Positions 23,116 through 34,455 of a DNA stretch of 64,000 nt are shown here, piece after piece. A model generated the notes under the pieces. That model was not told the origin of the DNA. It did not search any database and was given only the letters and a program-made list of their open reading frames with translations. The stretch comes from Eonycteris spelaea (lineage: Eukaryota > Chordata > Mammalia > Chiroptera > Pteropodidae). The stretch lies in the NCBI GenBank assembly GCA_003508835.1, contig PUFA01000116.1, forward strand, positions 496,001-560,000, written 5' to 3'. Each line of letters opens with the position of its first letter. Position 1 is the stretch's first letter. A program made the translations under genes and the position numbers.

Positions 23116-25635
23116 AGACTCTCATCCACACGAAATGTGCTGTGGATCGACTTACTTATGCCTCACACTTCCTCTGCATCCTGGGTTACGTTTTTTAAGG
23201 TGATTGTCCTGTTTATTACCTTCTCAGTCTCACCCTCTAGCATGTCTGTCACAGGTACATGGTATGCATTACTGAAATGACTTACGTAAAGCAATATAAA
23301 TTTTAAAAGCTCAGAATGCACTACTGACAATGAACTCATTTTAAGTGATTGAAATTCTTGTAAAACATTGTTTTCTACTGAAAAATAAAGGAGATAAAAT
23401 GATAGCCATTACTGCAACTTTTTAAAGTCGCAGTAACGTTGATAACAAAAATGTGAACACAAAAGTTGCGAGATGTATAATTTAAGTGTTCCGTGGCCTT
23501 TCCACAACTGTGGGACTTTGCTTTTTTCAAAGCCTTGAGGAATTGGAGACTATGGGAAAAGAGGGAGAGCAATTAGCAGTGACTTTGTGGGAGAGCCCGA
23601 TAAATACTTTTACATTCACTAAAAACAATAAAGACACACTAAATAAAGACCGTGTCAAGGCCATTTATAGTCCTTCCAATTGGTCAGAATGGGTACTTTA
23701 TTAAGAATTTTTATTCACTGGCACTTGTTTGCTAGACTGTGAGAATCCCATTTGCTGACGATTTCATGACAGGTTGCTTTTTCTTTGTTGCAGAAGACAA
23801 CCCTCGCCCACACTCATTTACATATTTAATACATATTTCTGATTATACTACATGTGCTCTGAAAGGTTATACTATTATAGAGAAATGTAATACAGAAAGT
23901 GAAAGTCCCTTGTAATCCATCTCTTCTGAGATAGTTGCTGTCAACACTTTCATGCACATCCTCCATATCGAAAAACTGCCTACTTAACATGTACTTATTA
24001 GAAAGTACATTTTTTTGGTCTTTCTGGATGCTCCTGCCTCTCTGATTTGGTAATTTGGAGGAATATCAGCTATCTGCCTTCTGGATTTTTGCTGCCATTG
24101 TATGATTTGGATAATGGAGATGGAAAAACCTTTGGAAACCTTTATTTATGTTGATAAAGTATTTCTTGAATACTTCCTCTGCATCCTGGGTTACATTTTA
24201 TTTTCTCTGCCATGAAATCATGCCAATGAACATGCTTTTTCTTTTCAAACAGATCCAAACGACTTGTCTACTCACAATAGCAAAAGGAATGGAGATTTAA
24301 GGCTGCGCTTACTCACCTGCATCATCTTTTTCCAGAAGCATCACTGTGCAAACCTGTTTTACTCATCCATTCGTTCCACCCATTTTTCTATTCTCAGGCC
24401 TGAGTTGTCTCCTTTTAAAACTTCTGTCCAGCAGGGGTGACTTGCAGTTTGCACATACTGATACTTAAATTCTTCCAAGTGCTGAAGAAGTATGCTGAAG
24501 TGAATGATCTTGATATATAATTTTTTGCAAATGCAACTCACAGCTGGAAATAGCTGTGAGTTCCAATTCCAGCATTGAACACAGATAAACATTTGGATCA
24601 ATAATACAGTTTTTGAAATTGTACTTTAAAGTGTAATGTGTAGACAAAATGGAAATGAAAGGGTGAGTAATAATAAACTTTAAATATACCACTTAATAAA
24701 TTTATCATTAGTCACGTTTATGTTGTATTTCAATGTATAATAGTCAGACACTTTTAATTTATAGTTTGCATTATCAAGTCAGCTTTTCCCCAAGCTCAGA
24801 ATTCCCGTGACTGTAAATTTAGTAAATTCGAAAAACCCAGCAGGGATTAAACCCTGAAGGAATTCAAATGACTATTATACTCATTTCAGCGATTTCAAAA
24901 AACTACGCTGTGAGTCAGAATAGACTCTGGAAATCAAACTGTCTATTTTGCCCAAGTTGGAAACACAATTTGAAGTTTATATTCTGACTATCGGGAGGAA
25001 GAGGAGGGGTGAACAACACAGCTGGAAAAAACAGCCTATTATTTTTACCCTATAGTAAAACTGCGTTGTGAAGATTGAAATCATAATGAGAAAGTGCCTA
25101 GTGTGTCCAGCCTGGAATGTGTTTATTCGATGACAATTTATCCTCATGCTTTTGGTAGGTTTGATTATTTTCTTCCAGTTTCAAGTCTGTTTTCACTCGC
25201 ATATCCTAACCAATAGCGAAAGGAAAACAGAAGAGCACGTTGTCCGAGTGGTACCTACCTTATTAGTAGAATAAGGAACCCGGAATTCCATGTTTGCAGC
25301 TGTCCTTCATGAGAAAGTGCATATTTCAGATTTCTAATTCTAGCCCCATTTTTCGAATTTCGCCTCTTCATCACAGGGTGAAATGTGAAAATCAAGTTGT
25401 TGGGGGTTCTATTGGTTTATTGTATCTTTCAGCGTTTCATTCCTCAAAATGTCATCGTTCTTTTTGTCTGACAGCTTTATTAGCCCTTTCCGGATCCTTT
25501 TAAATCGACGTTAGGATAACGAAACTGTCACTGGAATGCGGTTATAACGAAGTTGCGCTCCATTTCTTCTCTAGACACGCGTTAAAACGGAAGAAGCCTG
25601 AACGTGAGCCGGCGAAGTCTGCCCCGCTCCGCACG

Positions 25636-25724
25636 TACACGCGCAGACGCGCGCGCGCACACACAGATACACAGACACACACACACACACACACACAGAC
25701 ACGCGCGCACACGCGCGCGCGCGC
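25636..25724 (+). repeat. Alternating purine-pyrimidine (CA)n/(CG)n microsatellite
   Basis: Roughly 90 bases alternate strictly or nearly so between CA and CG dinucleotides (GCGCGCGC, ACACACAC, a 20-plus-base CA run, then GCGCGCGCGCGC). This composition favours left-handed Z-DNA and lies at the upstream edge of the KMT2C CpG island. Confidence 0.9.
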
Positions 25725-26570
25725 CGGGCGGCGGCCTCCCGGGAGGCCGGGCGCGTGGGCACGGTGGACGCGGCCGCCGGCGCCCCGCGCGCCCCCGGAC
25801 CCGATCCCGGACTCGGCGCTCCGCAGCTTGGCGCCGCCCGCGGCCGGGCCGGGGCCGGGGCGCGGCGGGGCGGCCGCGTCAGCGCGGGGGGAGCGGGCGG
25901 GGAGGGGCGGTGAGGTCAGCGGCGGCGCGTCCGCGGGACGCATGCGCGGAGCGAGCCCCGTGAGTGGCAGCGGCGGGCGCGGGGGGCGGCGGGCCGGCCT
26001 GGGGAGGGGGGGGGCGTCGCGGCGGCCGTGTGTGGCCGGGCCCCAGGTGCGCGGCGGCCCGGCCGCGAGTGTGTGTCCGTGTGCGCCGCACGCGCGCCCG
26101 CAAAACTTCGTCCGCTGCCGGGGGCGGGCACGGGGGGCCGGCGCGCGCAGCCACACCTGGAGCAGCTGTCAAAACTTCGCCGCCGCCGCCCGCCCGGCCC
26201 GCGCGGGGGAGGGGCAGCCGCGGGGCCGCGACCCCGCCCCGCCCGCCGCCTGCGCCCCGCGCCCCTCCCCGCGCCCCGCGCCGCGGCCCCAGACTCCGCC
26301 CGCCGCGGGCGGCCTGGGGGAGGGGCGCGGCGGAGACCCCGGCCGGCGCCCCGGCCGCGGAGAGCGCGCCCGCCCCCCCCACCCCCCGCCCCGCCGCCGC
26401 CCCGCCCCGCCCGCCGGCCCCGCCCTCCGCCCGCCGCCGCCCCGCCCGCCGCCCCCCGCCCGGCCCCTGCGCGCCGAGGAGCGCGCGCCCGCCGTGCTGT
26501 GTGCGTGTGTGTCCTGCCCGCCGTGCTGCCGCCTCCCCGGTACCTGCTGCTGCTCCCGGGGCCGCGGGCA

Positions 26571-26693
26571 ATGCGCGAGGCTGAGCCGCGGAGCAGCGAC
26601 CTGAGCAGCGGCGGCGGCGGCCGCGGCGGCGGCGGCGGCGGGGAGCCCCCCAGGAGGAGGACCGGGATCCATGTGTCTTTCCTGGTGACTAGG
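26571..26693 (+). other. KMT2C: KMT2C 5' leader; potential in-frame 41-residue N-terminal extension
   Basis: An ATG at 26571 is in frame with the KMT2C start at 26694 and no stop intervenes. It would add 41 residues beginning MREAEPRSSDLSSGGGG and ending HVSFLVTR. A G is present at -3 of this ATG. The frame stays open far upstream (to at least 26028) simply because the DNA is GC-rich, so openness alone is weak evidence. The family start is the downstream ATG, and I treat this stretch as leader. Confidence 0.5.
26671..26688 (+). promoter_or_regulatory. Minimal upstream ORF (5 codons) in the KMT2C leader
   Basis: ATG at 26671 opens a 5-codon uORF (MCLSW, stop TGA 26686-26688) that ends 5 bases before the main start at 26694, in a different frame. 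Such a short uORF so close to the start could modulate initiation at the main ATG, mainly through leaky scanning. The spacing is too short for efficient classical reinitiation. Its use depends on the leader containing this region, which it almost certainly does. Confidence 0.55.
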
Positions 26694-26854
26694 ATGTCGT
26701 CGGAGGAGGACAAGAGCGCGGAGCAGCCGCAGCCGCCGCCAGCGCCCCCCGAGGAGCCCGGCGCCCCGGCCCCGAGCCCCGCAGCCGCAGACAAAAGACC
26801 TCGGGGCCGGCCTCGCAAAGATGGCGCTTCCCCTTTCCCGAGAGCCAGAAAGAA
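26694..26854 (+). CDS. KMT2C: KMT2C (MLL3) first coding exon, partial CDS
   Basis: The exon encodes MSSEEDKSAEQPQPPPAPP followed by EEPGAPAPSPAAADKRPRGR and PRKDGASPFPRARK plus two bases of codon 54 (AA|G). This is the N-terminus of the H3K4 methyltransferase KMT2C, the catalytic SET-domain subunit of the nuclear MLL3/COMPASS-like complex that monomethylates enhancers. Residues about 34-43 (KRPRGRPRKD) form an AT-hook with the GRP core; the rest is acidic/proline-rich and disordered. The exon is exactly 161 nt and is followed by a strong donor GTAAGT at 26855, consistent with the human exon 1 boundary as recalled (c.161). The start has A at -3. Compared with recalled human sequence, Val9 is Ala and Gln49 is Pro, and one Pro in the tract is Ala. 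PHD, HMG, FYR and SET domains lie far downstream, outside the window. Confidence 0.95.
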
Positions 26855-29816
26855 GTAAGTTGAGTGCGAGCGAGCCAGGCCGGGCGCCAGCCGCGCCGCC
26901 GGCCCGGAGCTGTCACCGCGCGCCCGGCCCGCCGCCCCGCGCCCGCCGCCCGCGCGGGTGGGGGTGGGGCCGCCCGCCGCGCGCCCCCGGCCCGGGGCGC
27001 CCGCCGCCCGCCCCTCGCCCGCGCCCCGCGGGCCTCCCGCCGGCGCCCGCACCTCCCCGCGCCGCCGCCGCACTTTACTTTTCAGGCGGGCCCTCGCGCC
27101 GCGCGTTCGCGGGGCTGCCCTCCACGGCGGGCTTCCCCGGGGGTGCCCGCCGGCCCCGCCGGGTCACCGGGGAAGCAGACGCCGGGGCGCACCCGGGGGG
27201 CCCGGCGCGCTCATTGTCAGCCCCGCGCGGCGCGCCCCGGGACGCCGGCCGAGCTGTCAAACGCCGCGGCCAGGTGGTCGCCCGGCCGGCGGGGGGCCGG
27301 GCCGCGGGGGCCGAGGGTCGGCTTCCTTTGTCAGCTCCCGGCCCCTCCAAGTTTCCCAGCCCCCGAACCTGCGCCTTCCCCCCCTCCTGGCACATTAGGA
27401 AGTCGCCCGACTCCTTCCTCCCCCTCCCCACCCGCACCGCGCTGCCCGGCGCCCGGCCCCGGGCCGGCCGCCCCGCCGCGGGCACGGCGTGCGGGAAGTT
27501 CGGGCACGGCCCCGCAGGCCGGCCCCGCGCGGCGCGGCGGCTCCCGGGACGCGGCTGGGCGCGCCGCCGAACTTCCGTGGGCCGGGTCCGAGCGCCCCGG
27601 GGTCCGGAGTGGCCTGCGCTCGCCCGGAGCGGGCACCGGGACGGGGCCTCGGCTTCCTGGGTGGCTGGAGCTGGCCTTTCGCCGGGTGCTTCCTCGGCGA
27701 CTCAGACGCCCGTTTTGGTACCAGTGAGCCGCTCGGCCCTGTGGCTCGTGGGGGTGCCGTGGACGACGGGGCTGTCTTCCGAAGTTGTGGGGTGGCGCGT
27801 GTTGCTCACTCCCTCCGGCGGACGATCACCTATCGAACGCTGGGCCGTGGAAGGGCGCACGGGGGCGGAGGGAAGCCGTGCTTCATGGATACTGTTATTT
27901 TGTTGTTGTTGTTCGGCCGAATTCATTTAGTAACATTGTTGCGTTCGCTGATACATAGTAAAAACAGGAGCGTCAGGCGAGGCAGAGCACAGCAGGGTTG
28001 TGGGAACCCCGAGAAGCCCTTGACTGGATGTGCCGTTTCACTCTGCTCTCCTTTTGCTACGAACATGATTCTGGGCCTTCAACGTGCCTCCATATTTTAT
28101 TGCCAGCTCTAACCTAGCAGTGACAATTCGTCAGGGAAAACACGTACAGGATGTATGTATTCTTACATTAGCTTTTTGTGATACAAAGTTAGGGTTTCGT
28201 CTGTCACTTGCATTGTAATGTAAAGTATGGGATAAAATGCTATTATTATTCCTAGGTTCACTGAATTTGGAAAACAAAGGTGGAGTTTTAAGAAACTTTA
28301 AACTTCTTTGCCACTCTTTGTATTTTTTAAAGCAACACATATCGAGCCATATTAGGGTTTTAATTTGGCTGCTTCCTATTTTCACTATTTGGAAAGCACT
28401 TTTTGGTTTCTTTCTGAAGATTAATATGGAATTATACGTTTTAGATTTGTTTTTAAAGTTTTACTCGAGAAAGCGTACATCTACCTGTTTATGTTGTCAA
28501 GCCCCTCGCTCACACCCACCCACACACTGTGAGCTCATCTGTAGTAGTGCAATTTTTGGGTGCATCAGAAGAAAGGTTCATTTGGGGTAATTACCACTTT
28601 ATTATTTTAATTTTTACTTTTTCTGTGATGAATGAAGAGAAAGGTAGCCCACTGAGAAGTTTAAAAATTTCTACAGAATACACAAATCTAACAGTATAAA
28701 AAAAGTCAACATTTTGGAAAACGTTTAGAACAGCTCTAAGTCCTAAGAGAGTTTTTTTTTTTTTTAGCTTTAAAAACCAGCACAGGATTCTTTATAAGAA
28801 ATTAATTTAATAGTAACTTTGATGGTTTCAGGTTTTTTAGTGAATTCTTTAAAATTAGGTGTGTTTTCTGTAGGTGATGGCATTTCTAATTTAGAGATAC
28901 GTAAATTTAAACTAATAAGTGAAATGAAAACAAAGAAGGGTTTTTAGTTGGGCACCTCTACATGGTTATTAGGGTACAGCAGAAAAGACCCTGTATTTAG
29001 TTGAGTGGTGAAGAAAGTGAAACTGGTATGCAGCAAATGTAAATTGGGTTAGTAAATGCTAAAATTATTTTTAAATTATGTAAGAAATCAAAATTAATAT
29101 TCTTTGTGAAATGCATGGAGATAAGAGTTTTAAAATTGTCACCATTATTTAGATGATTACTAAGTGGGTTGTTTTATCCTGGAGAAGATGGATGCGTTAT
29201 GACACTATTTTTTTTTTTAGAAGTAGATTTGTGTATTTGTCTTTGGAGTTTTTAAAAAAAGGTGACCATGCACTGCTAATTATGCTTTCTTTGAATTTTT
29301 GCTAATTAGGTAAACTAAACATTTTCTTATTTTATAATGTTAATTTTTGTATTTTGTCAAATTAGAAAGCATAGATTGTATAGTTGCCGGTCTTTCACTA
29401 GCTATTTTGGCTTTGAAATTATGTTTATTACCTAAAATCAAGAATTTTGAACTGAAGTTATTAATCTTGGAGGAAGAGTTTGAAAAGTAGGTATATAACC
29501 AGGGATTTCCTGTAGTACAAATGTCAGGTGGAACCGTGAAATTAATATTTGTCTAAAACTTAGCAGGAAAGACCGTCTAATTATTCGGTTATTTGGAGGA
29601 GCTCGTGGTCGTTATCAGCGGCACACGTCTTCCCTTTGGTGAAGAAGACACTCTTGTCACAGGGTAGGCACGTTCGAGACTCCTAATCACTTCTGTAATG
29701 TCAAGGAAACTTCCTGACGCTTTCAGTTTTTTTCCTTAGAATATGTATTCACGTTACTAAATTGGGAAACCAAAGAAACATTCTGCCATATTAACAAGTC
29801 AGCAACGTTGACATTC

Positions 29817-29840
29817 GGGGTGGGGTGGGGGTGGGGTGGG
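29817..29840 (+). promoter_or_regulatory. Strong G-quadruplex motif
   Basis: Five G-runs of 4, 4, 5, 4 and 3 guanines are separated by single T residues. One-base loops and runs of at least three G make this one of the most stable predicted intramolecular G-quadruplex classes. It lies on the non-template strand of KMT2C intron 1, so it would also be present in the pre-mRNA. Confidence 0.85.
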
Positions 29841-32800
29841 CATTGGGTGGCACAGAAGCAGCAGGTGGGTGAGGACTTCTGAGGCACTGTCCTTGGCCCC
29901 TTTTGAATAAACTCTTTGCACCTTGCACCACTCCCTTTTTTCAGGGAACAATTACTGTCATTATAAGGCCACCTCGAGCATTATTGCTGTAGACAAATTA
30001 GGCACAACCAAGGGTGTCACACAAGGGATCCGCAAAAAATGGCTATGCTGCAGGTGGCTATTGCTATTCTATATTTGTAAGGCCCCTCCTCCAGCAGATT
30101 TTCTCATTTCCATAGCTGTGAACTTGAACTAGGTGATTAAAAAAACCCTAGTGCCCTGTAATATATGCAATTTAATAAAACGAGTTTATAGTTGAGAGAT
30201 AGCACTATTAATGTCTACTTTCAAATAATGCAGATTTGTAGTTTTATGATAGTAATTCTTTTTATTTTTCAAGAAATCAGAAAAACGAAAATTTTCAGTA
30301 ATTATTGATCCCTGGCACTTAATGGGCACTGAAATGTTTTCATTTACCTGAAAAGCTGGTCCAGGAATGGCACCTCTATCACCTGTTAGGCGGTGGTTCT
30401 GCACCCTGACCTCACTGCAGCCAGCCGTCGTCCTGGTCCTGTTTGTCTTATTCATGGAATCTCTAGTCTTGGAGAATATGTTTTTAGTCAAATATATAAT
30501 TTTATATTCAGCATATTGGTTATTAATGTGTAAAGTAAACTTGATAAACTTGGATTTCCATGTAAATTGAAAAGTATCAAAAACAGTTTACTTTCCCATT
30601 CTGATAATAGTGGTTCAGTACATTTTCCTATTATCTCAGTTAATTCAACATGCCAGATTTGTAGTCCATTCGCAGAGGGACAGGACACACTGCTGGACCC
30701 TTTACCTTCTCCCCACCTTTTTGCAAAACTGCACCCTCTCCCCCAGGCACGGCCAGATTTCCTTGGGGCAGACGGTGCTTGCCCTGTATCCTAGAGCCCC
30801 TGAGAGTCCCTGCTGAGGGCCTTCCATGGAACCTCGCTGACCTTCCAAAATGAAAAGGGTATGTGTTAGGTTGTGGAGAACATGGGACACGCTCTCCATG
30901 TGCTTGCCCCTTGGGAGATGTGAGGTGCCCTTGGTAGGAATTAATAGTTTTTAATCTACCAGCTGTTGGGACGGAACATAATTTTTAGCTGATACAGGAA
31001 ACTTCCCCGTCACTGTGTGTGTGTGTCTGTGTTTCTCTCTCTTTTTTTTTTCTTGATCGTTTTGGCCCATCTTTTAATTTCAACAAGTGGATTAATAATA
31101 CCTTTCTCTTGAAAAATTTTCCTTATTAGGTTTGTGCTAAAGTGGCTCTTTCCAGCACTTGTGGCAGTGTGAGCTGCAGACGTTCTCAAGTGCAAGAGGG
31201 ACGAAGTCTTTTCTTTCTCCTGTCCTGGCCGGTGCATAAATGCATGCTTGTGGTTAGTGTAGACCGATCTTGAATTTGTAATTGGAAGTGTCAATCTCTC
31301 TATTTGCAGAACTTGAGGGACTTTAGAACACGAGTTAAGAGAAACAGGAATGACACAGCTCTTTTTGTACTTTCTCTGGAAAAAGCCTCATGTAAAAGAT
31401 AGGAAAATTGTGTGACTTTGCTTTTGCTGTTAATTTTGTCATCGTGACTATGTATGACGCACAAAGGCCGAAATTGTGTAAGTCTGAGAAATTCTCTCCT
31501 GTAACCTGTGAGCTCTTTCATTTGGCACTTGCCATTCGAAGAGCATGTGTAGCATGCGGGGGTGGACAGCGAGCTCTTGCGGGAGGTGTCCTGTGGCTGA
31601 GAGGGGTCCACAGAGATGCAGAGGAAGCAGAACCCGAGTTACACCTTGAAGGATCTTTAGCCAAGTAGAGTGAGAAGAAAGTGAGGAGTGTCGGGTAGCT
31701 ATGGGAATGACATTTTTGAGGAGGGAAGTGTTAATAGTGTTTTTTCTTGGGCTGTGACTAGGACAGGGAGCCTAATGTGGGGGTTGGTGCCAAGCTGTGA
31801 AGATCTTTGACCATCAGGCTAATGAGTTCAGGCTTTATAGTCCTGGGGTTATAAATTGTTTACGGGGACCAGGTAGGTAATTTAAATGACTTGCAAGCAG
31901 CTTGTAAGGTCTTGAATGACAGCGGACACTTAAGGCCTTTGATTGAGGAGATTGGCGAGTCCTGGGGGTCCTCGTGCTTTGCCTGGGTGCAGCTGTAGAC
32001 AGTTCTGGCTGATTGGTGCCATGTGAGACGTTTCTGGAATACTCTGGTTTTCCAACAAAGGCCAGGAGCTTAGAGTTTCATGTGAAATCTCTTGATTTTT
32101 AAGTCTTCATTTACAAGATCTCTAACACTGTTTGGGACGACACCTTGTGGGCTCGGTTCGGGCTGCAGGCCCTCAGCCTCTTCTTGCCGCTCAAGTTATT
32201 TTATTTTGTAAATTAAGGTAATAAAAGCAGATACTTGCAGTCTTCCTGAGGACACAGCGTTGCTGACTTAGTCTTCCGAGTAGCATCTCGCACAGTCAGG
32301 TGTAGGTACTCTGTACTTGGTGATTGGGCAAGAGCCGTTCTGGGAAATCCACGCCGGTGATGGATGATACGGAGAGAGGAGGCACCTGGAGGCAGAGGGC
32401 ACAGGCTGTCTCAGTAGTCGGCGCGAGGCGAACCGAGGCGGAGGCCGGACGGGGTAGTGTGAGACTTCAGTCAGTGCAGAGGAGGAAGTTTAACGTTCTT
32501 GGCAGAGACGTCTGGGGGATAGAAATACCTGGTGGGAGTGCTGGAGTTGTGGGATTGGAGTTTAGGATTTAGGATAGGCGATTACATCTGTGGTTTACCA
32601 GAAATCGCTGAGAATCTGCAGAGTGTGGAAAATAGTAAAAGGGTTACGACGCTTACTTACCTTTTGGAGGTGGAGGTGGGGAGGGGACCAAGAAAGTCCC
32701 AAAACATGAGAAAGGAAGCCGGACCGAAGTCCCAGCACTGGCCGACAAGTGTGCGTGTGTGTGCAAGATGCTGGTGGCAGCAGAGGAGAGTCGGAGGGAG

Positions 32801-33009
32801 GTCGGCAGCGTGCCCATCACGGACTTGAGGGAAAACGTCCCAAGAGTTGCAAAGCAGTAAGTCGAGTACTATTTTGTAAAAAGCACACAAAACCCAACGA
32901 TGTATGTAGGTTGTGCATAAAAAATGATTTGGTAGGATACGTAGTAAACACTCATACTTCTGGGGAGTGTATCTTTTGTAGCTACATTATGCAGTTTTTA
33001 AAAAGCCAG

Positions 33010-33300
33010 TACAGTTGACTCGAACAGCGTGGGGGTCAGGGGTGCCAACCCCTGTGCAGTCAAAATCTGTATAACTTTTGACTCCCCACCCCAACTTCAC
33101 TACTAATAGCCTGTTGACCAGAAGCCTCACCAATAACACGTTTCGTATGTTATGTATAGCATAGTATACTCTCTATTAAAATAGAGAAAAGAAATTGTTA
33201 GAATATCATAAGAGAAAATACATTTACAGTATTTATTGAGAAAACCTGGTATAAGTAGACCCGCACCATTCAAACCTGTGTTGTTCAAGGGTCAACTGTA
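33010..33300 (-). mobile_element. Tigger2-like (TcMar-Tigger) MITE with TIRs and TA duplication
   Basis: The element spans 33012-33298. Its left end CAGTTGACTCGAACAGCGTG and right end (reverse complement CAGTTGACCCTTGAACAACA) are terminal inverted repeats of the Tigger2 type, and a TA dinucleotide flanks both sides (33010-33011 and 33299-33300), as expected for Tc1/mariner insertion. Internal text ('gaccagaagcctcaccaataac', 'gagaaaatacatttacagta') agrees with an internally deleted nonautonomous copy. No transposase is encoded. The orientation given follows the direction in which the right end matches the family start. Confidence 0.85.
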
Positions 33301-33329
33301 ATTTAAAACCGTAGGCTTGTTTCACAAAT

Positions 33330-33590
33330 AAGAGGACCTCACAGATCCTGGGGCTAAGATTTTCCTGAATTCAAATCCTGGTCCCACAATTTGGGGATTT
33401 GGGGATTGACGTTTTTGTGCTCTACTTGCCCAGTCTGCAAAGTGGCCATGCTAAGTAGCACACCTGGCTTAGAATTGTTGAGAATTCATGCATGTGTAGA
33501 ATTTAGTCTGGCATAAACTAAGTGCTATTAAGAGGTGCTGCCACAGCAATTCGCTGTTATTGTTACTGCCACTATCATCAGTTATCCATC
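33330..33590 (+). mobile_element. MIR SINE fragment
   Basis: Degenerate MIR order on the plus strand: 'gaattcaaatcctggtccca' (tRNA B-box-derived part), 'gcccagtctgcaaagtggcc' and 'gcataaactaagtgctatta' near the 3' end. Old and inert. Confidence 0.6.
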
Positions 33591-34329
33591 AAACGTTTGC
33601 CTAATGCCACAGAACTTGTTAGTTACAGACATGTGATGAGGTAGCAAACACACTCTAAAAATGCCGTGGCATAAAATAATGTAAATAACGTAGTTATAGG
33701 GGGTGTGGGGGGAGACAGTAAAGATGGCCTTTTTATACAGCTGTCCTTAATAAAGAGAAAAAGGAGAAAGAAAAATCTCTATAGAATGCTTCTTACGATG
33801 AGCAACGCAGAAACCAGCAGAGCGATTCTCCAGAAGGCGCAGGGGTAGTAATGTTATTACAAACGCTTTTCAGAATTTTTCACTATCCAAACTTGTGACT
33901 GTTTCATAGTGATCGATCTTCTAGAGGGTTCTCTAAATGAGACTTATTATGAGATGGTTTTGAGATGATTTCTTACATCTTATGCTGAGTCACTTTTAAT
34001 CTATACACCTCAGTGTAACACCCTTACCGCAGAAGCAACATAGTTGATGGTTATAGTGGAGGCTGTATGTTTTGTTCCTAATTCCAATTTTTAGTGGAGC
34101 CTCACCAAAAAAAAAACCTTCCTAATTTCCTGACCTTTGGGGGTCCTGATAACATGTACCGTGTACTTGGAGTAAGCACCCAGTTGCATATAAAATAACA
34201 ACATGAAACACGTTAAGGAATAACCATATTCTTCACCTTAAAGCTTTCATCACTGAATTGTTCTAGCAAAGTGGAACCATTTGGGAACTGATAGCCATGT
34301 TTTTCTCGCATCAGACATACGCACTTGGA

Positions 34330-34455
34330 GTTATAGATGTTAAAACTAGGTGAGAATCCGAGAACATTTAGTGGAACCCTCACTTTGTGGACAGCTGAGC
34401 CCTGGAGAGGTTATAGCATGCTAGAGGTCACATACATGTTAAGGTGTTAGGTAAA
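34330..34455 (-). mobile_element. MIR-like SINE fragment, antisense
   Basis: Text such as 'cagctgagccctggagaggt' and 'gctagaggtcacatacatgt' is typical of an antisense MIR central region. Short and decayed. Confidence 0.4.

Larger units (their letters stand above)
18978..25589. other. Intergenic between CCT8-like pseudogene and KMT2C promoter
   Basis: The CpG-rich shoulder of the CCT8-like locus extends to about 19.3 kb. Beyond it I recognise only repeats: a 17-base tandem pair at 20768-20808, a decayed interspersed-repeat-like stretch at 20815-21300 ('ttattgagccactgaataacagggat'-type start, family not named), an MLT1 LTR and an L1. Positions 23200-25560 are AT-rich unique DNA with no recognisable gene. 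The AT/GC boundary at about 25590 marks the KMT2C CpG island. Confidence 0.55.
25590..27790 (+). promoter_or_regulatory. KMT2C: KMT2C CpG-island promoter
   Basis: About 2.2 kb of extremely CpG-dense, TATA-less DNA surrounds the first coding exon of KMT2C. It includes an NRF1-like site (GACGCATGCGC, 25938-25948) and many SP-type GGGGCGGGG/CCCCGCCCC boxes. The transcription start cannot be fixed from sequence; a position about 100-250 bases upstream of the ATG at 26694 would fit the human leader as I recall it. The left boundary at about 25590 is sharp, the right one fades towards 27.8 kb. High GC leaves very long open frames in all six frames. These are not genes. Bidirectional transcription is possible, but no divergent gene other than the distant CCT8-like pseudogene is seen. 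Confidence 0.9.

Noticed and set aside
25542..27930. ORFs of up to 385 aa across the KMT2C CpG island on both strands
   Set aside because: Only the 161-nt segment at 26694-26854 matches KMT2C. The rest are GC-driven open frames in promoter, leader and intron sequence.
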